A stretch of 64,000 nt of DNA from Pseudorhodoplanes sp. (GCA_032027085.1 JAVSMS010000001.1:2504501-2568500); one strand, 5' to 3'. Counted from the stretch's first letter, positions 17,273 through 28,606 are shown. Numbers and translations: made by a program. Notes: generated from the letters alone by a model not told the origin.

Positions 17273-17776
17273 TTGAACGCCGCGGAAAAGCTGGCCGGCG
17301 GAATCGATGTATTGGTCGATTTCGTCGGTCGCCTCACCTCATGGGTGACGTTTTTTCTCGCGCTCGTGATGGGCGCGAATGTCCTGCTGCGCTACGGCTT
17401 CTCCATCGGCTTCATCTGGTCGCAGGAGCTCGAATGGCATCTGTTCGTGCCGATTTGCCTGTTCGGAATGTCCTACGCGCTGCTGCACGGCGAACATGTG
17501 CGCGTCGACATCGTCTACGCCGGGCTGCGGCCGCGCACCAAGCTTGTGATCGACGTTATCGCCCACTCGTTGTCGATCGTTTTTTGCGTCGTGGTGATCT
17601 GGCTCTCGATCCCTTACGTCCAGCAATCCTGGAGTATCGGTGAAGGGACGGCCAATCCGGGCGGCATCGACTATCGCTATATCGTCAAGGCGATCATCCC
17701 GATCGGCTTTGCACTTCTGCTGCTGCAGTCGCTCTCGCAAGCGATCAGAAGCACGATCGCTCTGCGGAGGCCATGA
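17273..17776 (+). CDS. TRAP transporter small permease DctQ (second system)
   Basis: A 167-residue protein with four membrane helices; RYGFSIGFIWSQELEWHLF and HGEHVRVDIVYAGL are DctQ landmarks. The start is a TTG one base after the dctP stop, with a GGAAGG site overlapping the end of dctP, so translation is probably coupled. The stop overlaps the ATG of dctM (ATGA). Confidence 0.88.
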   Translation: MNAAEKLAGGIDVLVDFVGRLTSWVTFFLALVMGANVLLRYGFSIGFIWSQELEWHLFVPICLFGMSYALLHGEHVRVDIVYAGLRPRTKLVIDVIAHSLSIVFCVVVIWLSIPYVQQSWSIGEGTANPGGIDYRYIVKAIIPIGFALLLLQSLSQAIRSTIALRRP

Positions 17777-19101
17777 TGCCGTACGTCGAGATCCTCGCGA
17801 TCGTGATGCTGGTGACGTTCTTTCTGATGCTCGTCGCCGGCATCCCGGTCGGCATCACCTTGGCGATTTCCGGTCTGGTCTTCGGCTATCTTGGCTTCGG
17901 CAGCCTGCTGTTCAACCTCCTGCCTAGTCGCATTTTCGGGGCGGTGACCAACTCGACGCTGCTGGCGATCCCGCTCTTCGTCTTCATGGGCATGATGCTC
18001 GAGCGTTCCAAGCTCGCCGAGGAACTGATGGACGTGATCGGCCACATGGCCGGTGCGCTGCGCGGCGGACTCGGGATCGGCATCATCCTGGTCGGCGTTC
18101 TGCTCGGCGCGACCACCGGCATTGTCGGCGCTACCGTGGTGACGCTCGGGCTGCTGACTCTGCCGGGCATGCTGAAGCGCGGCTACGACAAGGGCCTTGC
18201 CTGCGGGGTGATCTGTGCGTCTGGAACGCTCGGTCAGATCATTCCGCCGAGCCTTATTCTCATCCTGCTCGCCGATATTCTCAACCAGTCGGTCGGTACG
18301 CTGTTTGCGGCTGCCATGATTCCCGGCCTGATGCTGTCGGGTATCTATGTCCTCTACATCCTCGCGCTCGGCATCGTCCGGCCGGACATGGTTCCGGCCC
18401 TGTCGGCGGAGGAACGCGCGTCGGTTTCCCGCAAGGAGTTGATGGCGAAACTGTTCCGGGTGGTGGCGCCGCCGGTCGGGCTGGTTGCGGCCGTGCTCGG
18501 CTCCATCATCGCCGGCATCGCCGCGCCGTCCGAGGCCGCCTCCATGGGCGCGCTCGGTTCGATCGTGGTCGCCGCGATCGCCCGCAAGCTGTCATGGCGT
18601 GTCCTGCGCGAGACCGCTCAGGCCACCACCAAGATCACCGCCATGGTGATGTTCATCCTGATCTGTGCGCAGGCCTTTGCGCTCGCGTTTCGGGGGCTGC
18701 ATGGCGAGAAGCTGGTCGAGGACATGTTCGCGTTCCTTCCCGGCGGCATCAACGCCGACATCTGGTTCCTGATGCTGATTATCTTTGTGCTCGGCTTCTT
18801 CATCGAATGGATCGAGATTTCCTACATTGCCGTGCCGTTGTTCCTGCCGGTTTTTCTGCAGGCCAACGTCGATCTGGTGTGGCTTGCGACCCTGATCTGC
18901 GTGAACCTGCAGACCTCGTTCCTGACGCCGCCTTTCGGCTGGTCGCTGTTCTTCCTGCGCGGCGTGGCGCCGCCGGAGGTGACGACGATGGACATCTATC
19001 GCGGCGTCGTCCCCTTCATTCTCATGCAGGCCGCGGCGGTGGCGCTGGTGTTCTTTTTCCCGGGGATCGCAACCTGGTTGCCGAAGGCGATTGGGTGGTG
19101 A
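17773..19101 (+). CDS. TRAP transporter large permease DctM (second system)
   Basis: A 442-residue transport subunit with about twelve membrane segments: LVAGIPVGITLAISGLVFGY, GATTGIVGATVVTLGLLTLP, CASGTLGQIIPPSLILILLA, IAAPSEAASMGALGSIVV and the C-terminal LTPPFGWSLFFLRGVAP are typical. The start overlaps the end of dctQ. A second ATG follows directly and could also be used. No terminator is obvious after the stop, so the flavoprotein gene downstream could be read through. Confidence 0.92.
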   Translation: MMPYVEILAIVMLVTFFLMLVAGIPVGITLAISGLVFGYLGFGSLLFNLLPSRIFGAVTNSTLLAIPLFVFMGMMLERSKLAEELMDVIGHMAGALRGGLGIGIILVGVLLGATTGIVGATVVTLGLLTLPGMLKRGYDKGLACGVICASGTLGQIIPPSLILILLADILNQSVGTLFAAAMIPGLMLSGIYVLYILALGIVRPDMVPALSAEERASVSRKELMAKLFRVVAPPVGLVAAVLGSIIAGIAAPSEAASMGALGSIVVAAIARKLSWRVLRETAQATTKITAMVMFILICAQAFALAFRGLHGEKLVEDMFAFLPGGINADIWFLMLIIFVLGFFIEWIEISYIAVPLFLPVFLQANVDLVWLATLICVNLQTSFLTPPFGWSLFFLRGVAPPEVTTMDIYRGVVPFILMQAAAVALVFFFPGIATWLPKAIGW

Positions 19102-19227
19102 GGTCGCTGTGGATGATAGGTTGGCGGTCATTCCAGCCACATAGGCTGAGCTTGCCGCTGAATTCCGGGTTCGTGAGCGTTGCGCCTGCCCCGGATTGAC
19201 GCCAAAATTGCATTTTCCGGGAATCGA

Positions 19228-21093
19228 ATGCCCCACATCACCCGCCGCGATTTCCTCAACGGTGTTGCCCTGACGGTCGCATCCGGCCTGACGCCGGCGG
19301 CGCAACTGGCTGCGGTGCCTCTGCGCTATCCGCCGGCGCTGACCGGCCTGCGCGGGCACCACGACGGCTCGTTTGAGGCCGCGCACAGGATGCGCGACGG
19401 CGAGACGCCGCCGCTCGACGATCTCGCCATTGAAGAGCGGTACGATCTGGTTGTTGTCGGGGCCGGTATCAGCGGGCTGTCGGCGGCGTGGTTCTATCGA
19501 AAAAGGAATCCGCAAGCACGCATCCTCATCCTCGACAATCACGATGATTTCGGCGGCCACGCCAAGCGCAACGAATTCACCATCGATCGCCGGCTGCTGC
19601 TGAGCTACGGCGGCAGCGAGTCGCTGCAGTCGCCGAAGGCGCTTTACAGCGGCGTGGCGAAGGGATTGCTCAAGGATCTTGGCGTCGACATTGCCCGCTT
19701 CGAGACGGCCTTCGAGCGCAAGCTCTATCCCTCGCTCGGCCTGTCGCGTGGCGTCTTCTTTAGCAGGGAAGCCTTTGGTCGCGACGTGCTGGTGACCGGC
19801 GATCCCGCCAGCATGGTCGCTGACGACCTGACGCCCGATCTGCTGAATGCCAAGCCGCTGAAGGACTTCATCGCCGGCTTTCCGCTGTCGGACGCGGACA
19901 AGGCGAAGCTTCTGTCATTGTATGACACCAGGCTTGACCCGCTTCCCGGCAAGAGCGCGGAGGAGAAGATCGCAATCTTGGACAAGACCAGCTATCGCGA
20001 CTATTTGGTCAAGGTCTGCGGCTGCAGCGAGCGGATCGCCAATTGCTGGCATGGCCGCTCTCTCGACTTCACCGCGCTGGCGAGTGACCTGATCCCGGCC
20101 TCGTTCGCGCGTGAAATGGGATTTCCCGGTTTCGCCGGGCTTGGTCTGCCGGAAGAATCAAGCCCGGAACGCGACGAGCCCTATATCTATCATTTCCCTG
20201 ACGGCAACGCGTCGCTGGCGCGGCTTCTGGTGCGCGCGCTGATCCCGGGAGTGGCAAGTGGCAAGACCATGGAAGACATCGTGCTGGCGCGCTTCAGCTA
20301 TGATCGTCTCGATCGCGCAGACCAGAAAGTCCGTGTTCGCCTCGACAGCACCTGCGTCAATGTGAAGAACATGGGAGACGCGGTCAGCCTCGTTTATCTG
20401 CGCGACGGCAAGGCGCATCGCGTGCAGGCGCGGCACGCCGTGCTCGCGTGCTTCAACATGGCGATCCCCTATATGATGCCCGAACTGCCGGAAGCTCAGC
20501 GCAACGCGCTGTTGCGCAATGTCAAGGCGCCGCTGGTCTATACCAAAGTGCTCATTCGCGACTGGCAGGCCTTCGCGAAACTCGGCGTGCACGAGATCTC
20601 CGCGCCGATGTCGTTCCACTGCCGCATCAAGCTCGATTATCCGGTCAGCCTTGGCGGCTACAAGCATCCGCGCAAGCCGTCAGAGCCGATGTGTCTGCAC
20701 ATGGTGCATGTGCCGAACGAATCCAATCCCGGCATGGAGGCGCGCGACATGTTCCGGATCGGACGCATGAAGCTACTCGACATGACCTTCGCCGATTTCG
20801 AGAAACACATTCGCGACGACCTCGAGCGCATACTCGGGCCGGGCGGGTTTTCCAGCCGCCGCGACATCGCCGCCATCACCGTGAACCGCTGGTCGCATGG
20901 CTATTCCTATGGCGCCAATTCGCTGTTCGACGAGGACGACCATGAGGCGACGGTAAGGAAGGCGCGCAAGCCCTTCGGGCGGGTCGCCATCGCCAATTCC
21001 GATTCGGATTGGCACGCCTACGCGCATACGGCGATCGATCAGGCCGAACGGGCGGTAAGGGAAGTGATGGAGCCGCGGGTCACCTCCCCCTGA
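19228..21093 (+). CDS. Spermidine-dehydrogenase-like FAD oxidoreductase (Tat-exported)
   Basis: A 621-residue flavoprotein. A twin-arginine leader (ITRRDFLNGVALTVASGL) fixes the ATG at 19228. A dinucleotide-binding motif VVVGAGISGLSAAWFYRK starts near residue 73, followed by DDFGGHAKRNEF. The C-terminal segment NRWSHGYSYGANSLFD closes the FAD site. Length, leader and these blocks resemble periplasmic SpdH of Pseudomonas, which oxidises spermidine and carries FAD and heme. The substrate here is inferred only at family level and other amines are possible. It is followed convergently by a metal-binding protein gene. Confidence 0.8.
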   Translation: MPHITRRDFLNGVALTVASGLTPAAQLAAVPLRYPPALTGLRGHHDGSFEAAHRMRDGETPPLDDLAIEERYDLVVVGAGISGLSAAWFYRKRNPQARILILDNHDDFGGHAKRNEFTIDRRLLLSYGGSESLQSPKALYSGVAKGLLKDLGVDIARFETAFERKLYPSLGLSRGVFFSREAFGRDVLVTGDPASMVADDLTPDLLNAKPLKDFIAGFPLSDADKAKLLSLYDTRLDPLPGKSAEEKIAILDKTSYRDYLVKVCGCSERIANCWHGRSLDFTALASDLIPASFAREMGFPGFAGLGLPEESSPERDEPYIYHFPDGNASLARLLVRALIPGVASGKTMEDIVLARFSYDRLDRADQKVRVRLDSTCVNVKNMGDAVSLVYLRDGKAHRVQARHAVLACFNMAIPYMMPELPEAQRNALLRNVKAPLVYTKVLIRDWQAFAKLGVHEISAPMSFHCRIKLDYPVSLGGYKHPRKPSEPMCLHMVHVPNESNPGMEARDMFRIGRMKLLDMTFADFEKHIRDDLERILGPGGFSSRRDIAAITVNRWSHGYSYGANSLFDEDDHEATVRKARKPFGRVAIANSDSDWHAYAHTAIDQAERAVREVMEPRVTSP

Positions 21094-21121
21094 GGAGGTA
21101 TTCGAGTTTACCAAATTCTCT

Positions 21122-22048
21122 CTACTTCTCACCGTGCGCCGTCACCAGGGCATGCACGTTGGCGTCGAACAGCGCGATGTAATCATCGGTGTTCGGCAGC
21201 ATGCCGACCGAGCCGGCAAGTTCCACCACCTTGGCGCCGGTTTGCCTGGCGATGCGGTTGACATGGCGCTCCGGCTGTCCCGCCTCGCTGATGATCAGCT
21301 TGATCTTCTTTTCCTTCATCAGCTTGGTCACATCGCGCATGTGCCAGCGCTTGGGATGCGCGCGGTCGCGCAGCACGATGAAGTCGACGATGTTCAGTCC
21401 GAACCGGTCGGCGAAAAAGCCCCAGTCATCCCAGAAGGCCACGATCGGCTCGCCGCGCAGCGGCGCAAGCCGGCTGGTCCATTCGCTGAGTTTTGAGTTC
21501 AGCCGGTCGAGAAAGGCGCGGCGGTTGTTTTCGTAATATTGCCTGTTGGCGGGATCGAGCGTCGAGAATGTCTTCAGGATCTCGGCGGTGATCGTGTCGG
21601 CGGTCTTCGGGTCGAGCCAGTAATGCAGGTTGGGGCTGCCGCGGGAAGCGCGGCGCGTCTGCGCGAAGCCGGCCGATATGCCGAGCGGATCATTGGCAAT
21701 GGCGATCGACGCATCGATATGGCCGCCTTCGCCGCGCTCGATTCCGGTGCGGCCGTTCTTCTTCGCGGCCCGCGCCAGCAGCTTGTCGAACCACGGATCG
21801 ATGCCGGACCCGGCCCGCACCACGGCGCGGGCGCCTTTCAGAATGGCGATGTCCTGCAGGCGCGGCTGATAATCCTCGACGCGCTCGCCGGGCGGCACCA
21901 GGCTCGAGACGATGACACGCTCGGCGCCGACCGCTTTCACCAGGCTGCGCAGATCGGCGGATGTTGTCACCACCCGCAGGCGGTCCTGCGCCCAGCTTGC
22001 CGAGGCAAATCCGCAGAGAAAAATGAAGAGAAATGCAAGTCTTTTCAT
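21122..22048 (-). CDS. Metal ABC transporter substrate-binding protein (ZnuA-like)
   Basis: A 308-residue periplasmic protein of the cluster A-I (zinc/manganese) binding family. The signal peptide is MKRLAFLFIFLCGFASASWA. Visible family segments are VVTTSADLRSLVKAVG, LVPPGERVEDYQP, NLHYWLDPKTADTI with its metal-binding His, FWDDWGFFADRFGL and SEAGQPERHVNRIARQTGAK. The usual His-rich loop is missing. No permease or ATPase gene lies beside it, so it either works with a transporter encoded elsewhere or has another metal role. Upstream in-frame sequence lacks a signal peptide and is excluded. Confidence 0.85.
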   Translation of the reverse strand: MKRLAFLFIFLCGFASASWAQDRLRVVTTSADLRSLVKAVGAERVIVSSLVPPGERVEDYQPRLQDIAILKGARAVVRAGSGIDPWFDKLLARAAKKNGRTGIERGEGGHIDASIAIANDPLGISAGFAQTRRASRGSPNLHYWLDPKTADTITAEILKTFSTLDPANRQYYENNRRAFLDRLNSKLSEWTSRLAPLRGEPIVAFWDDWGFFADRFGLNIVDFIVLRDRAHPKRWHMRDVTKLMKEKKIKLIISEAGQPERHVNRIARQTGAKVVELAGSVGMLPNTDDYIALFDANVHALVTAHGEK

Positions 22049-22140
22049 GATCCCACCCCGCAGGCCAGTATACGGGCCCGCCGCCCATTGATCCACCGTC
22101 AACGCCGCACGATGCGCCCGTCCTGAGGGAACTGCCGAAT

Positions 22141-22575
22141 ATGTCCTGCCGCCGTCACACCACTGCAAAGCTTTCCATTTTTTGTCTCGGTCTGACTGCG
22201 CTGATGTTCATGGCCCCCGTCACATCCACGCCGGCCGCGGCGCAGGCGCGGTCCTTTCCTTTCGATCATGAGCTGCGCTTCGACGCCGATCCCGTGCGTG
22301 GCTCCAGGCGCGTGCCGGGTCTGCTGATATCCTCGAACGGCGAGGTGGAGATCGACCTGTGGTGCGTGAGCGGCACGGGACGGGTCGTCATCGCCGACAG
22401 CAACATTACCATTGTGCCGACCGGCATGCGTGACAATCAATGTCCGCCCGATCGCCTGCTAATGGACAAGCAACTTCTCGATCAGCTCATGCAAGTGACG
22501 AGCTGGCGCTGGGAGGGGCAATTGCTGGTGCTCGTCGGCCCGCAGTCACTGCGCTACCGGCCGACGTCGAATTGA
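22141..22575 (+). CDS. Secreted META-like hypothetical protein
   Basis: A 144-residue protein with an N-terminal signal (hydrophobic stretch around IFCLGLTALMFMAPV, cut near AAAQA). The mature part has short beta-strands (GEVEIDLWCVSGTGRVVIAD), two Cys residues that could pair (DLWC and NQCPPD), and a terminal WRWEGQLLVLVG strand. This resembles the META/HslJ domain, which is not a firm match. It starts 92 bases from the divergent ZnuA-like gene and is convergent with groEL. The function is unknown. Confidence 0.7.
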   Translation: MSCRRHTTAKLSIFCLGLTALMFMAPVTSTPAAAQARSFPFDHELRFDADPVRGSRRVPGLLISSNGEVEIDLWCVSGTGRVVIADSNITIVPTGMRDNQCPPDRLLMDKQLLDQLMQVTSWRWEGQLLVLVGPQSLRYRPTSN

Positions 22576-22643
22576 GATTTACCAGTCGCGATCGCGGTCG
22601 ACGGAAGAACAATCTCCAAGTATCAGTCAATATATCGCCGCCC

Positions 22644-22672
22644 AAAACAAAAAGCCCCGGACGAGCCGGGGC
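22644..22672 (-). terminator. Terminator after groEL
   Basis: Read on the minus strand, a perfect 7-bp stem (GCCCCGG / CCGGGGC) with a 5-base loop is followed by TTTTTGTTTT, about 28 bases beyond the groEL stop codon. Confidence 0.88.
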
Positions 22673-22699
22673 CTTTCGCGGTCTGAATTTTTAAGCGGC

Positions 22700-24468
<1,769 letters not shown>

Positions 24469-24477
24469 AGCGAGGCT

Positions 24478-24774
24478 TCAGCCAATCACGCCCATGATGT
24501 CGGACTCCTTCATGATCAGGAGTTCTTCGCCGTTCAGCTTCACTTCCGTGCCCGACCATTTGCCGAACAGCACGCGGTTGCCGGGCTTCACGTCGAGCGG
24601 AATGAGCTTGCCGGTCTCGTCGCGGCCGCCCGGGCCGACGGCGACGATTTCGCCTTCCTGCGGCTTTTCCTTGGCGGTATCGGGAATGATGATCCCGCCT
24701 TTGGTCTTCTCGTCGGCTTCCAGACGGCGCACGACGACGCGGTCATGCAGGGGGCGGAAACTGGTCTTGGCCAT
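24478..24774 (-). CDS. groES: 10 kDa co-chaperonin GroES
   Basis: A 98-residue cap protein of the GroEL chamber. [20 protein letters not shown] opens it, [17 protein letters not shown] is the mobile loop region, and [19 protein letters not shown] and [10 protein letters not shown] end it. It is the first gene of the groESL operon, behind a CIRCE element. Confidence 0.98.
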   Translation of the reverse strand: MAKTSFRPLHDRVVVRRLEADEKTKGGIIIPDTAKEKPQEGEIVAVGPGGRDETGKLIPLDVKPGNRVLFGKWSGTEVKLNGEELLIMKESDIMGVIG

Positions 24775-24834
24775 GGGCTCCTCGTCGGCGCTTACGCGCG
24801 ATGCGGTACGGAAATTGTTGGCTTTTCAGTTTTC

Positions 24835-24861
24835 TTGGCACTCGGATAAGCTGAGTGCCAA
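24835..24861 (-). promoter_or_regulatory. CIRCE operator upstream of groESL
   Basis: The inverted repeat TTGGCACTC, nine spacer bases, GAGTGCCAA is a perfect palindrome and matches the CIRCE consensus (TTAGCACTC-N9-GAGTGCTAA) except for the A-to-G change at the third position of the arm. It lies about 60 bases upstream of groES. The repressor HrcA is expected to bind it, giving heat-inducible groESL expression. Confidence 0.95.
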
Positions 24862-24913
24862 GGCTGCCGTCGAGATACGGAAGCGGGCAGGGGGAGTCAA
24901 GCTTGCGGCGGGA

Positions 24914-26185
24914 TTACCGTTTCGCGGCATCCATCAGCGCCGCTTCAGCCTGGTCGAAGATCGAGGGCGAATGTCCTGATTTGACGTCGGCGCCGCGGCC
25001 TGCGGCCACCTTCGGCTTGGCGGCTTGCTCGACCGTACGCACGGCGCGGCGGCTCGCATTCTCGATGCGTTCGAGATTTTCCAGCCGCGGCGGTTCGGGC
25101 TGCCAGACGCGGCCGGTGCGGGGGAGGGCGCGGCCGGCCTCGAACAGCTTCTTCATTTCCTCCGGCTGGAAATTCAACGGATCTTTGGTTTCCTCGACAT
25201 CGTCGGGAATGTAGGTCAGATGGAAATTTGCGCCCGCGCGCTGCACGGTGACGTAAATCTGATAGATCTGCTTGTACATCAGGCCGCGCAACAATTCAGT
25301 GATCGAGCGCTTGGCGATGCCCGTCAGGTTGGCGGTCACCGCGCCGGCGTGGTCGGAGGATCGCAACCGCAGCGATCCGTTTACAAGAACATAGACGTTC
25401 TTGCGCTTGTAGGGGCCGTTCAGCATGAACGTGCGAAGCAGCACTGGCGCTTTCACTCCGCCGTCGACATGCATCTGCATGCCCTTGCCGGTCGCCGCCG
25501 GGATCATCACCGGCTTGAAGAAACCAGGCACCGCCGCGGAAGCGAGCAGAATATCGCGATAAAGTTCGAGACGCTCCGGCTTGTCGCTGGCTGCGATGGC
25601 GCCCATGTTCCAGACCGACACCGTGCCGGAATCTAGATTGGTGGTGGCGACGAAAAGGCGGCGTCCCTTGTTGTGCTCGGCGGCCACGGCATCCAGCGTT
25701 TCCTCGGTGATGGCCTGGGCGATGCGGGCACGCAGCGGCGCCGTATCGTTCAGGCTGTCGCCGAACAGGCCGTCCAGTCGCGTCGTGAACACGTCGGTGG
25801 TCCGCATGGTCGTATAGAGTTCGGCGAGCTTCTGATCGAAGCGCGGACCGATGAAGACGAAGCTCGACATCAGCGCGCCGGTTGAGACGCCGGTCACGAT
25901 GTCGAATTGCGGCCGGGTGCCTGCTTCGGTCCAACCGATCATCAGGCCGGCGCCGAAGGCGCCGTCGGCGCCGCCGCCGGACAAGGCGATGACATTGAGA
26001 TCCTGCTTGGCGACCTGGGCGCGTTCCGCGGGCGTCAGAACCCGCGTGCGATTGTCGAACAAAGCCACCGCGCCCCAATGCGTGCTGGTGCGGGCTTCCT
26101 CGGACAGGTTGCGTTCAACGGGAAGGCAACCCGGCAGCAGAAGCGCCGCCGCAAAGGCAGCGATCATGGTTGACCGACAAAACAA
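24914..26185 (-). CDS. Patatin-like phospholipase, predicted lipoprotein
   Basis: This protein (423 residues) has the patatin Ser-Asp dyad: oxyanion loop SGGGADGAFGAG near residue 70, nucleophile motif GVSTG near 99 and DGGVKAP near 243. The N-terminus has a lipobox (LLLPGC), so the enzyme is probably anchored in the membrane. I place the start at a TTG with a GGGGG site upstream because it adds the Arg a lipoprotein signal needs; the ATG six codons later is the alternative. A basic, Ala-rich tail follows the lipase domain. Lipid substrate unknown. Confidence 0.85.
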   Translation of the reverse strand: MFCRSTMIAAFAAALLLPGCLPVERNLSEEARTSTHWGAVALFDNRTRVLTPAERAQVAKQDLNVIALSGGGADGAFGAGLMIGWTEAGTRPQFDIVTGVSTGALMSSFVFIGPRFDQKLAELYTTMRTTDVFTTRLDGLFGDSLNDTAPLRARIAQAITEETLDAVAAEHNKGRRLFVATTNLDSGTVSVWNMGAIAASDKPERLELYRDILLASAAVPGFFKPVMIPAATGKGMQMHVDGGVKAPVLLRTFMLNGPYKRKNVYVLVNGSLRLRSSDHAGAVTANLTGIAKRSITELLRGLMYKQIYQIYVTVQRAGANFHLTYIPDDVEETKDPLNFQPEEMKKLFEAGRALPRTGRVWQPEPPRLENLERIENASRRAVRTVEQAAKPKVAAGRGADVKSGHSPSIFDQAEAALMDAAKR

Positions 26186-26390
26186 CTGGAACCCCCGCCG
26201 AAATGCCGACTAAAGTACCTTTTGCAACAACCGCCCGCAATGATGGAAAAATTAACCATATTTCTTGGCTAATTTACGCAAAAGCCGCGGCCGGAGGATC
26301 AGGCCTTTGTGATGGCAGGGGAAACCGCCGCTTGCATGAAATCGCGCGGGCACGCAGAGTAGGGGTTCGGGCGGAGGTGAGGTTGGGGTC

Positions 26391-26882
26391 ATGGCAGTTG
26401 CGTCAGCGTTTTCAGTGAGGCCGATTGTCGTGGCCATATCTGGCCTGCTTCTCGCCGCCTGCGCGAGCCAGGGACCGGGCCCGACGGCCATGGCTCCGGC
26501 CGTGACGCCGGATATTCCGCCAGCGATAAAGCCGCAGGAAATCGCCGGCCGCTGGGGATTGGCGGCCTATCACAAGCCGGACGACCGCCCGCGCACCGAA
26601 GCGGCGGCCCGGAGCGGCTGCAAGCAGCCCTATGTGATCGGCCTCGGTTCCAGCGGGGGCGTGATCATGCACATGCCCGACACCGCCCAACCCCAGGAAT
26701 TGCGGGTCAAAGGCGCCCCCGGCAATAAGACCTTTATCGGGCCGGAGGGCGAGCCGGGCGGCATCCAGGATCGCGAAATCACCTCTTTCGACGGGCGCGT
26801 CATGACGATCCGCTTCCTCGATCCGGAAGTCGCCGGCCGTTACGGCACGCAAGTTTATGTGCGTTGTGCACCCCGCGCATAA
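26391..26882 (+). CDS. Hypothetical lipoprotein
   Basis: A 163-residue protein with a lipoprotein signal (VVAISGLLLAACASQG, lipidated Cys near residue 24), a Pro/Ala linker and a compact domain with IAGRWGLAAYHKP, SGCKQPYVIGLGSSGGVIMH and a final YVRCAP. The two remaining Cys residues (in GCKQP and VRCAP) may form a disulfide. I recognise no named family beyond alphaproteobacterial conserved hypotheticals. It is divergent from the patatin gene, and the 205-base spacer contains a TTAACCAT at 26252. Confidence 0.75.
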   Translation: MAVASAFSVRPIVVAISGLLLAACASQGPGPTAMAPAVTPDIPPAIKPQEIAGRWGLAAYHKPDDRPRTEAAARSGCKQPYVIGLGSSGGVIMHMPDTAQPQELRVKGAPGNKTFIGPEGEPGGIQDREITSFDGRVMTIRFLDPEVAGRYGTQVYVRCAPRA

Positions 26883-26947
26883 CAACAGGCAAGATTTCAA
26901 CCCCGTAATTGATTAGCTTCGCGCAAAAGCGGACGGGGGCTCGATAG

Positions 26948-27589
26948 ATGCGTTGGTTTCACGCCTTGATGCCGAAAGAGGATCGCTTCTTCGATCTGTT
27001 TTCGGCGCATGCCAAAGTTCTTGTTGCCGGCTCGCAGGCCCTCCGGGCCATGCTCGAGGGCGGCGACGCGGTCGACCCCAATTTCCAACTCGTCATGGAT
27101 CGCGAGCACGACGCCGACAACATCACGCGCGACGTGCTGATCGCGGTGCGGCGCAGCTTCATCACGCCCTTCGACCGCGGCAACGTGAAAGATCTGATCG
27201 CCTCGATGGACAATGCCATCGACCAGATGCAGAAGACGGCAAAGTCGGTCCGGATCTTCGACATCCGCACGTTCACGCCGCAAATGAAAGAGATGGCGGA
27301 CGTCATCATCAAATGCGCTTTGCTCGTCGATGAAGCGATGCCCTGCCTGCGCTCGATCAGCGCCGAAGCAGCGCGTCTCGGCCGGATCACCGAGGAGATA
27401 TCGCGCCTGGAAGGAATCGCCGACGATCTGCATGACGGGGGCCTGAGAGAACTCTACCAGACGCACGGCTCGTCGAACCCGATGGCATTCATCACCGGCA
27501 ACGAGGTTTATGACCATCTGGAAAAAGTGGTGGATCGGTTCGACGACGTCGCCAACGTGATCCACGGTACGATGCTTGAGCACGTCTGA
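26948..27589 (+). CDS. DUF47 (PhoU-like) phosphate transport accessory protein
   Basis: A 213-residue all-helical protein. FFDLFSAHAKVLVAGSQALR, DREHDADNITRDVLIAVRRS, FITPFDRGNVKDLIASMDNA and IDQMQKTAK are the DUF47 signature, with acidic E/D-x-x-x-D metal sites as in PhoU. These proteins sit beside Pit transporters and are thought to modulate phosphate uptake or efflux. The Pit gene starts 9 bases downstream, so the two form one operon. Confidence 0.93.
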   Translation: MRWFHALMPKEDRFFDLFSAHAKVLVAGSQALRAMLEGGDAVDPNFQLVMDREHDADNITRDVLIAVRRSFITPFDRGNVKDLIASMDNAIDQMQKTAKSVRIFDIRTFTPQMKEMADVIIKCALLVDEAMPCLRSISAEAARLGRITEEISRLEGIADDLHDGGLRELYQTHGSSNPMAFITGNEVYDHLEKVVDRFDDVANVIHGTMLEHV

Positions 27590-27598
27590 GCGCATGAC

Positions 27599-28606
27599 AT
27601 GGAATTTGTCGCGCTCACTGTCCCGCTGCTCATCGCGCTGATCCTCGTTGCGCTGGCATTCGATTTTCTCAACGGGTTGCACGACGCCGCCAATTCGATC
27701 GCAACGATCGTGTCCACGCGCGTCTTGCGGCCGCAATATGCTGTTGCTTGGGCTGCCTTCTTCAATTTCATCGCCTTCCTGTTTTTCGGTCTGCACGTTG
27801 CGCAGACGGTCGGCACGGGCATTGTGTCGGCGAGTGTCGTCGATCCCAGTGTAATCTTTGCGGCGCTGACCGGGGCGATCTCCTGGAATGTCATCACCTG
27901 GCTGTTTGGGTTGCCGTCAAGTTCCTCGCATGCGCTGATCGGCGGCTTGGTGGGCGGGGGCCTTGCCAAAGCGGGAATTGCGTCGATTGTCTGGTGGGGT
28001 CTGGCGAAGACAAGCGTGGCGATCGTTTTGTCGCCGTTCACGGGCTTTGTTCTTGCCTTGCTGCTGACGTTGTTCGTGTCATGGCTTTTTGTCCGCGCCA
28101 CGCCTTACAAGGTCGACATCATCTTTCGGTATCTGCAATTCGTCTCCGCCTCGCTCTATTCGCTGGGTCATGGCGGCAACGACGCGCAAAAGACGATGGG
28201 AATCATCGCTGCTCTGCTGTTCTCGCAGGGTTATCTGGGCGCCGAATTCTATGTGCCGTTCTGGGTGGTGATCACCTGCCAGGCGGCGATGGGGCTCGGC
28301 ACCCTGTTAGGCGGATGGCGGATCGTCCGCACCATGGGCTCGAAGATCACCCGGCTGACGCCGGTGCAGGGCTTTTGCGCGGAAACCGGGGGCGCCATCA
28401 CGCTGTTCGCAGCGACTTATCTTGGAATTCCCGTCTCGACCACGCACACGATCACCGGGGCGATCATCGGCGTCGGCGCGGCCCGCAAGGTCTCAGCCGT
28501 CCGCTGGGGCATTGCCGGCAACATCGTCATCGCCTGGATCATCACCATCCCGGCAACCGCGCTGATCTCGGCCCTGACCTATCTGCTCATCGAATTCTTC
28601 AGTTGA
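27599..28606 (+). CDS. pit: Inorganic phosphate transporter, Pit family
   Basis: A 335-residue carrier with about ten membrane helices and two inverted family repeats: DFLNGLHDAANSIATIVSTR near the N-terminus, PSSSSHALIGGLVGGGLAK, SLGHGGNDAQKTMGIIAALL and PVSTTHTITGAIIGVGAARK. It imports metal-phosphate complexes in symport with protons. It is translated just after its DUF47 partner. Confidence 0.95.
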   Translation: MEFVALTVPLLIALILVALAFDFLNGLHDAANSIATIVSTRVLRPQYAVAWAAFFNFIAFLFFGLHVAQTVGTGIVSASVVDPSVIFAALTGAISWNVITWLFGLPSSSSHALIGGLVGGGLAKAGIASIVWWGLAKTSVAIVLSPFTGFVLALLLTLFVSWLFVRATPYKVDIIFRYLQFVSASLYSLGHGGNDAQKTMGIIAALLFSQGYLGAEFYVPFWVVITCQAAMGLGTLLGGWRIVRTMGSKITRLTPVQGFCAETGGAITLFAATYLGIPVSTTHTITGAIIGVGAARKVSAVRWGIAGNIVIAWIITIPATALISALTYLLIEFFS

